Assembly (NCBI GenBank): GCA_023228325.1
Contig: JALOBK010000001.1
Span: forward strand, 434,001-498,000
DNA from: a bacterium
GTDB lineage: Bacteria; Auribacterota; UBA6266
Reading direction: 5' to 3'
DNA length: 64,000 nucleotides
Shown piece by piece: positions 25,593-33,800 of this stretch. Below the pieces are notes generated by a model that saw only the letters and a program-made list of their open reading frames with translations, ran no database searches and was not told the DNA's origin. Positions within the stretch are counted from its first letter, which is position 1. Every line of letters begins with the position of its first letter. Made by a program: the position numbers and the translations under genes.

Positions 25593-25630
25593 GAAACAAA
25601 GATATTTAAAAAAATAACAGTGAAACAAAG
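25593..25630 (-). promoter_or_regulatory. Leader repeats of the amino-sugar operon, possible repressor site
   Basis: Two exact copies of GAAACAAAG (plus-strand reading; 25593-25601 and 25622-25630) lie 29 bases apart in the leader between the promoter and the first gene. Next to them is an AT-rich imperfect dyad around 25630-25648. This arrangement could hold two dimers of the ROK regulator encoded in the operon. Binding is not shown. Confidence 0.3.
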
Positions 25631-25664
25631 TAATTATATAATAATTTCAATATGGAACTAAGTA

Positions 25665-25693
25665 AATATCCCATATATTCCGGGCCTTGTCAA
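25665..25693 (-). promoter_or_regulatory. Sigma-70 promoter of the amino-sugar operon
   Basis: On the minus strand a perfect TTGACA (25693-25688) is followed after 17 bases by GATATT (25670-25665). Transcription would start near 25658, about 90 bases before the solute-binding protein ATG. Confidence 0.6.
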
Positions 25694-25755
25694 GCGGATT
25701 TTGGAGGTCAGGATAGCAGAACAATTCTTGCCCGCCGCAGAAGAAAAGCAAAAAC

Positions 25756-25832
25756 TGGCACGCCCGACAGGACTCGAACCTGTGACCCTCTGCTTAGAAG
25801 GCAGATGCTCTATCCAACTGAGCTACGGGCGC
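25756..25832 (-). tRNA. tRNA-Arg (anticodon TCT)
   Basis: On the minus strand, 77 bases fold as a tRNA: acceptor GCGCCCG paired with CGGGCGT (one G-T pair at position 1-72), D arm around AGCTCAGTTGGATAGAGC, anticodon stem CTGCC/GGCAG-type with loop CTTCTAA, TPsiC loop GTTCGAGTC, and an encoded 3' CCA. The anticodon TCT reads AGA/AGG. Confidence 0.97.
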
Positions 25833-25844
25833 ATCTTCCTTAGT

Positions 25845-25931
25845 TACTAAGTTATTTAGTTCAATAGTTCAACAGTTCAATAGATAAAAACCAAAACTCC
25901 TTAACTACTGAACTGCTCAACTGCTTAACTA
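25845..25931. repeat. Inverted array of short TTCAA-type repeats between tRNA genes
   Basis: The left arm has AGTTCAATAGTTCAACAG-like words every 8-9 bases, and the right arm has the complementary series (TTAACTACTGAACTGCTCAAC), so the segment can fold into a long imperfect hairpin. A second inverted repeat follows, with exact 11-base arms at 25969-25979 and 26015-26025. No reading frame is convincing here. Confidence 0.55.
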
Positions 25932-26064
25932 TTTTATATTATACACAATTTAAAATGCTCTTTTGAACAATAGAACAATCGAAATTAGACCGCAATTGAA
26001 TTTTAGAGTTGTCTATTGTTCTATTTTCCATTGTTCAATTGCTCTGTCCTGCCTTAGGCTGGAC

Positions 26065-26142
26065 TGGTCGGGGCGCCCAGATTCGAACTGGGGACCTCCT
26101 GCTCCCAAGGCAGGCGCGCTAGCCAAACTGCGCTACGCCCCG
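26065..26142 (-). tRNA. tRNA-Pro (anticodon TGG)
   Basis: On the minus strand, 78 bases fold as a tRNA: acceptor CGGGGCG with CGCCCCG, discriminator A, encoded CCA, anticodon stem CTGCC/GGCAG-type with loop CTTGGGA, and TPsiC loop GTTCGAATC. The anticodon TGG reads CCN proline codons. The 5' end of this gene is repeated twice in the following 460 bases. Confidence 0.97.
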
Positions 26143-26238
26143 ACAAATCATTTCATTCAGCTTTATCTAAAACAAAGAACCAAACCCGATATCGCGCTAG
26201 TCCCGTGAGGCTGTAACTTACGGAATGCAATGAACGTA
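26123..26238. repeat. 116-bp direct repeat, copy 1 (includes 5' end of tRNA-Pro)
   Basis: This copy contains the first 20 bases of the tRNA-Pro gene and 96 bases upstream of it. It matches 26352-26467 with a single difference (G at 26232, A at 26461). Confidence 0.92.
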
Positions 26239-26264
26239 AGTTATTTAGCCGAACGCGATCACGT
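26202..26264. repeat. Long imperfect palindrome in copy 1 of the tRNA-linked unit
   Basis: The arms contain GTGAGGCTGTAACTTACG and CGTAAGTTATTTAGCC followed by ATCACG, with exact 9-base inner arms TAACTTACG/CGTAAGTTA. The second unit forms a similar palindrome although its right arm differs (CGTATCAGCCATCACG), so the ability to fold is kept. Confidence 0.6.
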
Positions 26265-26351
26265 AACATTATCCCTGCCCACAGCCAACGGGATCCGTTC
26301 AACTTTGCAGTTTATGTTCACTGCCGCTCCATAAACTACAGTTTCACGTGA

Positions 26352-26467
26352 CCAAACTGCGCTACGCCCCGACAAATCATTTCATTCAGCTTTATCTAAA
26401 ACAAAGAACCAAACCCGATATCGCGCTAGTCCCGTGAGGCTGTAACTTACGGAATGCAATAAACGTA
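26352..26467. repeat. 116-bp direct repeat, copy 2 (carries a 20-base tRNA-Pro fragment)
   Basis: The copy lies 229 bases from copy 1. It carries only the first 20 bases of the tRNA, so it is not a second tRNA gene. Sequence past 26467 is unlike that past 26238. A third, 16-base copy of the tRNA start and its upstream bases is at 26585-26600, 224 bases further on. Confidence 0.92.
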
Positions 26468-26479
26468 TCAGCCATCACG

Positions 26480-26505
26480 TGATTCAGCTAAAGCTGAAAA
26501 CGTGA
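26480..26505. repeat. Small palindrome with TTCAGC/GCTGAA arms
   Basis: TTCAGC-TAAA-GCTGAA forms a perfect 6-base stem with a 4-base loop, extended by outer arms TCACGT and ACGTGA. It lies in the second tRNA-linked unit. There is no T-run, so it is not an obvious terminator. Confidence 0.5.
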
Positions 26506-26536
26506 CTGCGTTTCTTTGAAACTTGAACTGCGCTTG

Positions 26537-26585
26537 CCCGCCAACGCCTTGTGGCGGTGTTTACCCGCCAACGCCTTGTGGCGGG
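26537..26585. repeat. Pair of CCCGCCAACGCCTTGTGGCGG palindromes
   Basis: Two copies of a GC-rich hairpin (26537-26557 and 26564-26585; arms CCCGCCA/TGGCGGG) lie 27 bases apart, next to the third fragment of the tRNA-Pro start. They resemble REP-type or small mobile palindromes. Between 26143 and 26673 I see no protein-coding gene. Confidence 0.6.
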
Positions 26586-26673
26586 CTACGCCCCGACAAA
26601 AATCAGAAACGCCATTTTTATAATAAACAGGTGTTTTAGTCAAGATGAAATTGCTTTAAAAAACCTGTCATCC

Positions 26674-27135
26674 TCACTCGAAATCCGCTGTTTCCTGAAG
26701 AATTCTGTAGAACTCTTCTTTTTCTCTTTCACAAGCAGGATCAAACCCTAATCTATATAAAAGCAATTCCTTCCTTGTTAACGCAGCATTGAAATTGCCG
26801 TTTTCAATGCAGGAATAGCTAAAATCCTCTGAGTTCGCCGATTCAGATTTAAAATCGTCAAACCGGAAATCATCCCTGAAATCCGCGATTTTCCACGTGT
26901 CATCTGATTTGAATATTATCCATCTTGGATTGGGTTCATCATTCCCATCCCATTTATAGAAAACCTTATAAACGGGGAAAACATCCAATGTGCCGGCATT
27001 CATCGAAATATCTTTTATATAATACAAACTTTTCCGCGGCGCCGAAATACAAGCCCGGTAAACAACCGCTATGCAAATAAGCGCAAAGACCGCTTCAAAG
27101 ACCGTTACTTTAATTTTCATTCTCCTGTCTATCAC
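26674..27135 (-). CDS. Hypothetical membrane-anchored protein
   Basis: The 153-residue product has one N-terminal hydrophobic segment (about residues 10-28, VFEAVFALICIAVVYRACI) and a polar domain outside the membrane, rich in Asp, Phe and Ser. I recognise no family. The GTG start at 27135 overlaps the stop of the upstream lipoprotein gene (GTGA); an ATG at 27120 is possible, but AGGAGA sits too close to it. It is the last gene of the polysaccharide locus, and translational coupling suggests a link to the lipoprotein. Confidence 0.68.
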   Translation of the reverse strand: MIDRRMKIKVTVFEAVFALICIAVVYRACISAPRKSLYYIKDISMNAGTLDVFPVYKVFYKWDGNDEPNPRWIIFKSDDTWKIADFRDDFRFDDFKSESANSEDFSYSCIENGNFNAALTRKELLLYRLGFDPACEREKEEFYRILQETADFE

Positions 27136-27965
27136 TTAAAATTTATAACCTCTTTTGTGGATGGATCCTTTTTCCCCGGCGGTAATTTCGGAGTATCCGC
27201 AGAAATCACGGTCTTCCTATCAAATTTTACTTTGTCTATAAATACGTCGTACGGAGCGCATTCAAAGTTTGCATCAAGCTGAACCGCTACTGCAAGATGG
27301 TCGGCTTCCTCAAACATAGGATCCGGCCGGACAGATATACCGAGCAAATGTCTTTTTCTGTCAACCGTAAATCCCCTGTATAAAACTTTCCCGTCAACAA
27401 TAGAACCTTCCATTTTGAAGTAATACCATTTCTTGGGTTCGAAAGTCTGATAAATACCCAGATCTGTCCACGGCTTAGGATTATGAGGATCCCAGTATCT
27501 CCACTGAGGAGCCCCTTCTCCCACATTCTGCCATTGAAGCGCGAATTCATATCTCTTTGATAAATCCCACTTGCTCATACTGAATTCAATTGCCTGTATA
27601 GTGGACGGAGCTCCTTCATTGTTAAATGTTGTTTTGGGGCGAAACATAAAATACAGGGATAAAGAAAAATCAACCGCTTCAGGCTCAGGAAACAAATCGG
27701 CAAAAAAATGGACATTCGCATAAGGGGACCCTTTAAGTATCGAAATCTTCAGGGCATCCCCGTCCAGAGAAGGGTTATTGACCTTTTTTATGGACCATGC
27801 CGGGGCTCCTTTGCAAAATGTAAACCAGGAAGAATCATATTCTTCTAAATCGTCAATCGCGGAAATATAATGCCTGACATTGTTTTCAGTCGAACAACCA
27901 AACGGAAAGAACAAAACACATAAGGCCAGTAAAACCGCCGTCTTAATCTTGAAAATATATTTCAT
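27132..27965 (-). CDS. Lipoprotein with a concanavalin-like beta-sandwich
   Basis: I start at the ATG at 27965, with GAGGAGG upstream and a lipoprotein signal right behind it (MKYIFKIKTAVLLALCVLFF, lipobox PFGC, Cys about residue 23). The product has 277 residues. Its body alternates beta strands with many aromatics (SLYFMFRPKTTF, RYEFALQWQNVGEG, PKKWYYFKMEGSI, LAVAVQLDANFE, YDVFIDKVKFDR), which looks like a LamG or polysaccharide-lyase jelly roll that could bind glycan. No catalytic residues can be named. It follows the membrane glycosyltransferase-like gene by 25 bases, in keeping with a surface role. Confidence 0.75.
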   Translation of the reverse strand: MKYIFKIKTAVLLALCVLFFPFGCSTENNVRHYISAIDDLEEYDSSWFTFCKGAPAWSIKKVNNPSLDGDALKISILKGSPYANVHFFADLFPEPEAVDFSLSLYFMFRPKTTFNNEGAPSTIQAIEFSMSKWDLSKRYEFALQWQNVGEGAPQWRYWDPHNPKPWTDLGIYQTFEPKKWYYFKMEGSIVDGKVLYRGFTVDRKRHLLGISVRPDPMFEEADHLAVAVQLDANFECAPYDVFIDKVKFDRKTVISADTPKLPPGKKDPSTKEVINFK

Positions 27966-27990
27966 CAGTCCCTCCTCAAGGAAGCAAATC

Positions 27991-29649
27991 TCATATAAAC
28001 CGCGTAAAAAACCCTTTGAACGCAAACACAACACAAAAAAGCGCAAATACGCTGATCGGCAGCAATCCCCAAAGTATTTTTTGATATAAGGGGCTTTCTC
28101 TCATATTAACTATTGTCCTTATCCCGTCCGGCCGGCCTTTTGTCCATACCGAACATTCCCTGCTTTTTTTCCCGATTTCCGCTTTCAATGTCCACCCCGT
28201 ACTTTTCAGGAACGGGATATAATACCCGCTGAAACAGAATACATAATTAAGGTCGTAATCCTCGGAATCCTCCAGTATTTCAAGTAATGCCGCTCTTCCC
28301 TGTTCTCCGAAATATTTCGTATTATCTATCTTTTCAATCGGATATCTGTTCAGGATATCAAGCTCCCTTGAAGCATGGAGGTTGCCGTCCAGCGTTTCGG
28401 CCTTCGTCAGATACGAAATGTTTGAGATCTTGTCTCCTAAGCCGAGAGTAATATATCTCGCGTTATTTTTGACCGTATTATTTATAAAATCCACAGTTTC
28501 TTCAATACTGCCGCGATACTCCTGATGAGGCAGCCAGAACGAAGAAGTTTGACAAACGACAAACGCCGCCAGCACCAATATGCAGAGTACATAAAAATGG
28601 AAGCGCCATTCTTTTCTAAGGCCGTATAATATCGAAGATGCGACAGGCAGGACAAAAATCGTCGCCCAAAGAGAAATCCTGTCCAGCGTTATTATATAAA
28701 ACAGCCTTCCGAGCACCCTTTTTGAAAAAGCAAATGTATCTCCCAAAGATACCAAAAACGAAAAAATAAAAACCATTAGAAGAAAACGGTCTCTTTTGCT
28801 TAATCTGAAAACAAACAGAAAGGGAATAAAGGGAATATAAGTCAGGTACGGCAGAAAACAGAAAACGAGAAAAGCTCTGAAATCTCTCAGGTAATTTGCC
28901 CGGCTTAAATGATATATCGACTCCGCTGATTTTTTTATAAAAAGCTGGAGATTCCAATAAGGATACAGGACTATAAAATCAAATACCAATAAAAGGAGCC
29001 CGAAGCAGAACAGGTGTTTTAAAAACATCCCGCGCATTGCATATTTTCTGAATTTATAAAAAACATTTACGGCGAAAAAAACAGGGAAAATCAAAATTCC
29101 GGTAAAATGATGAGAAAAAACAACAATTAAAGCCGCCAGAAACGATATAAAAAAATACAGTCTTTTGCCTGTCCTGTGCCAAAGAACAAAATAAACAAGC
29201 GAATACATGGAAAAAGGCAGGCTCCACATGGTCGTAATCTGCCCGTTTCTAAAAACGGTAAGAGATATTGAAGAAAGAAATACGGCGAGGAAAGCGGCAT
29301 AAACGGCCCGGCGCTTACCCTGCCACAACCTGGCAAAAAGATATATGGAAGAAGGAAGGAGAAAATATATCAATACCAGAATAAAAGAATAAGACGCCTT
29401 AAGCCCTATGAACAGCGAAAATACGGCGATAAGCTGATGGAGCAGGGGAGGATAATGCGCAATGGAAAATCCGCCGTACCAGCTGCTGTCCCACAGCGAG
29501 AAGAAATTGTTTGAGTAGTGTGAACCCAAAAAAACATGCGTGTAAGCGTCAAATGTATTCCACTGCCAGCCAAGACAAACAAACAGCAGGCATACAATCG
29601 CTGATGCCAGGGATGCAAAAAGTAAAATTTTAAAAACTGATTTATCCAT
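27991..29649 (-). CDS. Multi-spanning membrane protein, PTPS-related / glycosyltransferase-like
   Basis: The 552-residue protein has about 10-12 membrane segments and a soluble C-terminal part (about 400-520) before a last membrane helix. The N-terminal loop contains WNTFDAYTHVFLGSHY and HYPPLLHQL, as in the 6-pyruvoyl-tetrahydropterin-synthase-related membrane family, which is organised like GT-C glycosyltransferases using lipid-linked sugars. Candidate catalytic acids are in the FDAYTH loop. It lies between a GT4 glycosyltransferase and a surface lipoprotein gene, so it may polymerise or modify the polysaccharide. The ATG is preceded by a weak AAAAGA. Confidence 0.8.
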   Translation of the reverse strand: MDKSVFKILLFASLASAIVCLLFVCLGWQWNTFDAYTHVFLGSHYSNNFFSLWDSSWYGGFSIAHYPPLLHQLIAVFSLFIGLKASYSFILVLIYFLLPSSIYLFARLWQGKRRAVYAAFLAVFLSSISLTVFRNGQITTMWSLPFSMYSLVYFVLWHRTGKRLYFFISFLAALIVVFSHHFTGILIFPVFFAVNVFYKFRKYAMRGMFLKHLFCFGLLLLVFDFIVLYPYWNLQLFIKKSAESIYHLSRANYLRDFRAFLVFCFLPYLTYIPFIPFLFVFRLSKRDRFLLMVFIFSFLVSLGDTFAFSKRVLGRLFYIITLDRISLWATIFVLPVASSILYGLRKEWRFHFYVLCILVLAAFVVCQTSSFWLPHQEYRGSIEETVDFINNTVKNNARYITLGLGDKISNISYLTKAETLDGNLHASRELDILNRYPIEKIDNTKYFGEQGRAALLEILEDSEDYDLNYVFCFSGYYIPFLKSTGWTLKAEIGKKSRECSVWTKGRPDGIRTIVNMRESPLYQKILWGLLPISVFALFCVVFAFKGFFTRFI

Positions 29650-29654
29650 AAATA

Positions 29655-30833
29655 CTATCTTTTAATTTTCGCGTGCATTAGTTCTTCCACCATTTCTCCG
29701 GCAATATTCGAAATATAAATTTTCTGACCTATCCTGAAATTATGCGTTCCGTCTGTCCTTTGTTTTTCAAAATCATTAAGATACTCTTTTATTCTGGCTT
29801 TAAAAGCTGTTTCGTCCCCTATGGTAACCCGGGAAATCCTGGCACCTGTATTTTCGATAAGGTCTTCTATTTCAAGAGAATCATAAGCCACTATGGGACG
29901 GCCGTAATTAATCGCAAGGTGCGCGATTCCCGATGTTCCGGTATAAAAATCGTACGGTATTACAACTACATTAACGTCTGAAAAAAGCGCCGGCAGATGT
30001 TCCTCAAGGACATATCCGCGGAAATCGATGAAATTATGCAGAGAATGTTCAATAACTTCTTCCACATGACCTTTAAAATAAGGATGGCTTCTTCCCGCTA
30101 TTATCAGTTTGACTTCACAATCTTCTTCAAACAGATCCTTCGCTATCTCAATTATACGGTCGAGTTTTTTATATGCGCCGAATTTACCCATTACCAGCAC
30201 ATTTTTTGATTTTTTGTGCGGAAGGGGATCTTTTAATTTTAGAAAACAGCCGTGCGAAACATACCTCACATTTCCGGCCTTGTATCTGGATTCAAGGAAC
30301 TCCTTATACCTTTCCACAAGAACAAAAACCTTATCGGCCAATTTGAATGACCTTGTTATAAGGTTGCATCCCATTTTAAAGATCGTGGTTTTTGTCTTTC
30401 CATAAATACCCATATCGATATTTTCATAAAGATGATGCAGGATTACCCCTGTTTTAAATCCCATGATTTTAATCAGCGCAGGGGTCAAAAGGTTAATAAA
30501 AGACCTGTATCCCCTGAAACTGAATGAGCTGAAGATCAAACTGAATATCACCAGATCAGGCTGTTCTTTTCTGATAAGTTTTGCAATGTTGTACCATGAA
30601 GAATATGAATCGAACTTCCACACTCTTCTTATTACGACTTTCGTGCATTTAACCTTTTTAAGGTTCTTTTTCTCTATATCCGTAAGCATATTGGATATAG
30701 CGATACATTTATGCCCCAATTCCCCGATAGCCCTGCTTAAATGGCAATTATACTCGTTCAGCCCCTGTTTGCTCGGGGGAAAACATCCTACTACGGCTAT
30801 TTTTAATTTATCACCAGAAATATCTTGATTCAC
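29655..30833 (-). CDS. Glycosyltransferase family 4
   Basis: The 392-residue protein has two Rossmann-like domains. The N-terminal one starts IAVVGCFPPSKQGLNEYNCHL; the C-terminal domain has MGKFGAYKKLDRIIEIAKDL, a sugar-donor site KLIIAGRSHPYF, then FRGYVLEEHLPALFSDVNVV and FYTGTSGIAHLAINYGRPIVA, typical of GT4. It transfers a sugar from a nucleotide donor to a lipid-linked or nascent glycan in the cytoplasm. The GTG start lies 23 bases inside the 3' end of the TPR gene, with GGTG before it, so translation may be coupled. Confidence 0.9.
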   Translation of the reverse strand: MNQDISGDKLKIAVVGCFPPSKQGLNEYNCHLSRAIGELGHKCIAISNMLTDIEKKNLKKVKCTKVVIRRVWKFDSYSSWYNIAKLIRKEQPDLVIFSLIFSSFSFRGYRSFINLLTPALIKIMGFKTGVILHHLYENIDMGIYGKTKTTIFKMGCNLITRSFKLADKVFVLVERYKEFLESRYKAGNVRYVSHGCFLKLKDPLPHKKSKNVLVMGKFGAYKKLDRIIEIAKDLFEEDCEVKLIIAGRSHPYFKGHVEEVIEHSLHNFIDFRGYVLEEHLPALFSDVNVVVIPYDFYTGTSGIAHLAINYGRPIVAYDSLEIEDLIENTGARISRVTIGDETAFKARIKEYLNDFEKQRTDGTHNFRIGQKIYISNIAGEMVEELMHAKIKR

Positions 30834-33800
30834 AATACACCGTGGTTAAATTTTTATCTCTCGACCTTGGAAATCTATGGAATATGTCAGCCTTATAACC
30901 TATTATAAACTCAACAGGGTTTTGAAAATTTATTTCCCTGCCTTCAATAACCTGTTCGTTACGCACAAAATCCTTATAAACAAACTCGCCTCTTAACTCC
31001 CAGTAATCAAATGTATCATACCCCGGGCAGTGGAAATAACTCCCCGACGCCCTCAAAGAAAAAATATCATTAAGTTTAAATTTTATGCCCGCTCTCGGTT
31101 TTATTATAATCGTATCTATATCGGGACCCGTTTTAATCGTATCAAGATGATAAACAGCTTCCAGCTCGGCAAATATCCTCAGCTTTTCATTATTAATGTT
31201 TTTATCAAAAAACAGGACCCCTTTATATCTGTAATCATAGTTCGGATAATCAGGACCCTGTATCGAATAGTAAACTTCGCCGTCACAGAAAAAATAAGAC
31301 TTATCGGGAAATTCCTTCAGCAGCCTGGCTCTCAGCTGATGGCTCCTGAAATGGTCCGGGTCGTCCCTGTAATCACCGACTCCAAAGACATATTCAGTCT
31401 CTAATTTAACGCCTATATCTTCAAATATCCAGGCAGGCAAAGCTCTTATTCCGAAGTTATAGATATCTATCCTGAAATCGGACTGGAATATTTTATCGAT
31501 ACTGAAGTTGGACCCGTGAAGATACGCATATTTAAAATAAGGGAATACCGTGATATCACCCATAAATGTATCAGGAAACGTATGCTCCAATTCAGTCCTG
31601 TTTATCAATTCTATATCTTCAACAAGAGGATCTTTCCTGTTTATTTTCCTGTCATATGAAAAATAATTATGAATAAGCGGAAGGTTGCTGAAATTCAGGT
31701 TCACATTACTTTCGACAAAGTTTCCTTTTGTCAATTGGGCGGGGGGAAGATCTTCGCTGTTACGGGAAACCTTATCGAATCTTAAGCCCCTTATCATATT
31801 TTCTATATTGCTGAGCTCGGGTTCGTATCTGTAACCGAAAGATACCGAGGCAGGCAGGCCAAAATGATAACCGCTCGTACCCGTCTGAGAAAAATAATCA
31901 TTCCTTATACTACGGTTGATATCGGCGAATTCCTCATCATCGGCTTTCCGGACAGCTTTTTTCAAATACATATTTCCTTCTTTGTATAAGCGTCTTGAGC
32001 GGTAATGGTAAGAAAGAGCCATTAAAAGATGCGGATCTTCGGGAGATAACGCCAGGGCCCTCTTCAGTTCGAGTTCAGATTCTTCCATATCAAAATTTCT
32101 CAGGTTCCAGGCCCTGATCTCGTGAAGATACGGCATGGCAGGATTCAGGCCGATAGCTTTCTGATATTCCTTATCCGCTTCTTTATATCTGTTCCGGCTC
32201 CTTAACACTTCTCCTTTAAGCAGGTGCACCTCATATGTATCTCTTATGCTCTGTATTTTGTCAATTATTTCATTGGCTTCGCTTATCCTTCCTTCTTTTA
32301 TGAAAATCTTTGCGAGAATTAACATCGCCCATTCATAATTGTTGTCTATATTATTTAAAATATACTTACAAATTTCTTCCGATTCTTTTATATCCTGTTC
32401 ATTTTCTTTTCTCAGTAAAATATCGGCTTTCGCCGCGAGAAAAACCTTATCATCTTTATATGAATCAAGCGCTTTATCTATTTTCCCTTCCACTGAATCA
32501 TATGTGCCCCGCCGTGTTAAGCCTCCCTCCTCTTTCTGTTCCTCTTTTTCTTCGGCAAGCACAATCTTATATTTATCCGGCTTGAGTTCATCTTCTATTC
32601 TCTCCGCCATCAAGACCTTCTGGGATTTATCTTCTACCAGTACATACCGGTCGCCGGCATCCCCGGTAATATCCGATATTTCCGTATCTATCTGTTTTGA
32701 CAAAGCGATAAATACATCCAGATTTTCGGGATTAAGTTTAAGAGACCTTCTGAATTCGGCTTCAGCGGAAGCCGGGTCATAATTTTTCAGGTTCCATGCT
32801 CTCATCTCGTGAAGATAGGCGTCGTCCGGCTTCATCCCGATGGCTTTCAGGAATTCAGAGTCGGCTTCCCTGTATTTTCCCTCCCCGCCCAATGTCTGCG
32901 CCCTCAGGAGATGTATCTCGTACGTCTCTTTTTTCTTCTCGAGTTTATCAAGCAGGCTGTAAGCTTCGCCGTACCTCTTTTCCGCCGTGTATATCTTGGC
33001 GAGAGTCAGTATCGGCCAGTCATATTCGCTGTCAAGTTTGCTTAGAATGTAATCGCACAGGTCTTCGGATTCTTTAAAATCGCCGCGGATAAAAAGCTGG
33101 TCGGCTGCCTGCGCCATTAACAGGGTGCTGTTATCTTTTCTCAGTTCCTCTGAATATTTTTTCTCAATGTTTTCTATCTTTTCTTTTTCGTATTCGATCT
33201 CTCTTTTCCTGTTTATTTCAACCAGGTTGATAATCTCTTTTCCCGCATTCTTATTTCCCGGGTCCAGTTCCAAAACTATCTCGAATTCTTTCTGAGATTC
33301 AGCCGGGTCATAATTTTTCAGGTTCCATGCTCTCATCTCGTGAAGATAGGCGTCGTCCGGCTTCATCCCGATGGCTTTCAGGAATTCAGAGTCGGCTTCC
33401 CTGTATTTTCCCTCCCCGCCCAATGTCTGCGCCCTCAGGAGATGTATCTCGTACGTCTCTTTTTTCTTCTCGAGTTTATCAAGCAGGCTGTAAGCTTCGC
33501 CGTACCTCTTTTCCGCCGTGTATATCTTGGCGAGAGTCAGCATCGGCCAGTCATATTCGCTGTCAAGTTTGCTTAGAATGAATTTGGAAAGGTACTCGGA
33601 TTTATTATATTCTCCTTTCTGAAAAAGATCGTCCGCCTTTTGGGCAAGGAGCATCACTCCTTTATCCGATTCAAGTTCATCCTGATATTCAACTTCAATC
33701 TCATCAAACTGTTTTTCCTCAAATTTCCGCTGTCTGAGCTCTTTCTCCGAAGCAATCTCCGATAAGACAACGGCTAATCTTGAATTTTGCGGGTCGGATC

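Noticed and set aside
25652..25843. Plus-strand frame ending in a TPDRTRTCDPLLRRQMLYPTELRA-type peptide
   Set aside because: It is the antisense of the tRNA-Arg gene, a well-known false protein.
25963..26208. Plus-strand frame with RPDSNWGPPAPKAGAL-like peptide
   Set aside because: It is the antisense of the tRNA-Pro gene plus AT-rich spacer; no coding signal.
26352..26376. Possible second tRNA-Pro gene
   Set aside because: Only the first 20 bases of the tRNA are repeated; the anticodon and T arms are missing.
26551..26751. 66-residue plus-strand frame over the GC-rich palindromes
   Set aside because: It runs through repeats and into the 3' end of a minus-strand gene, with no start signals.
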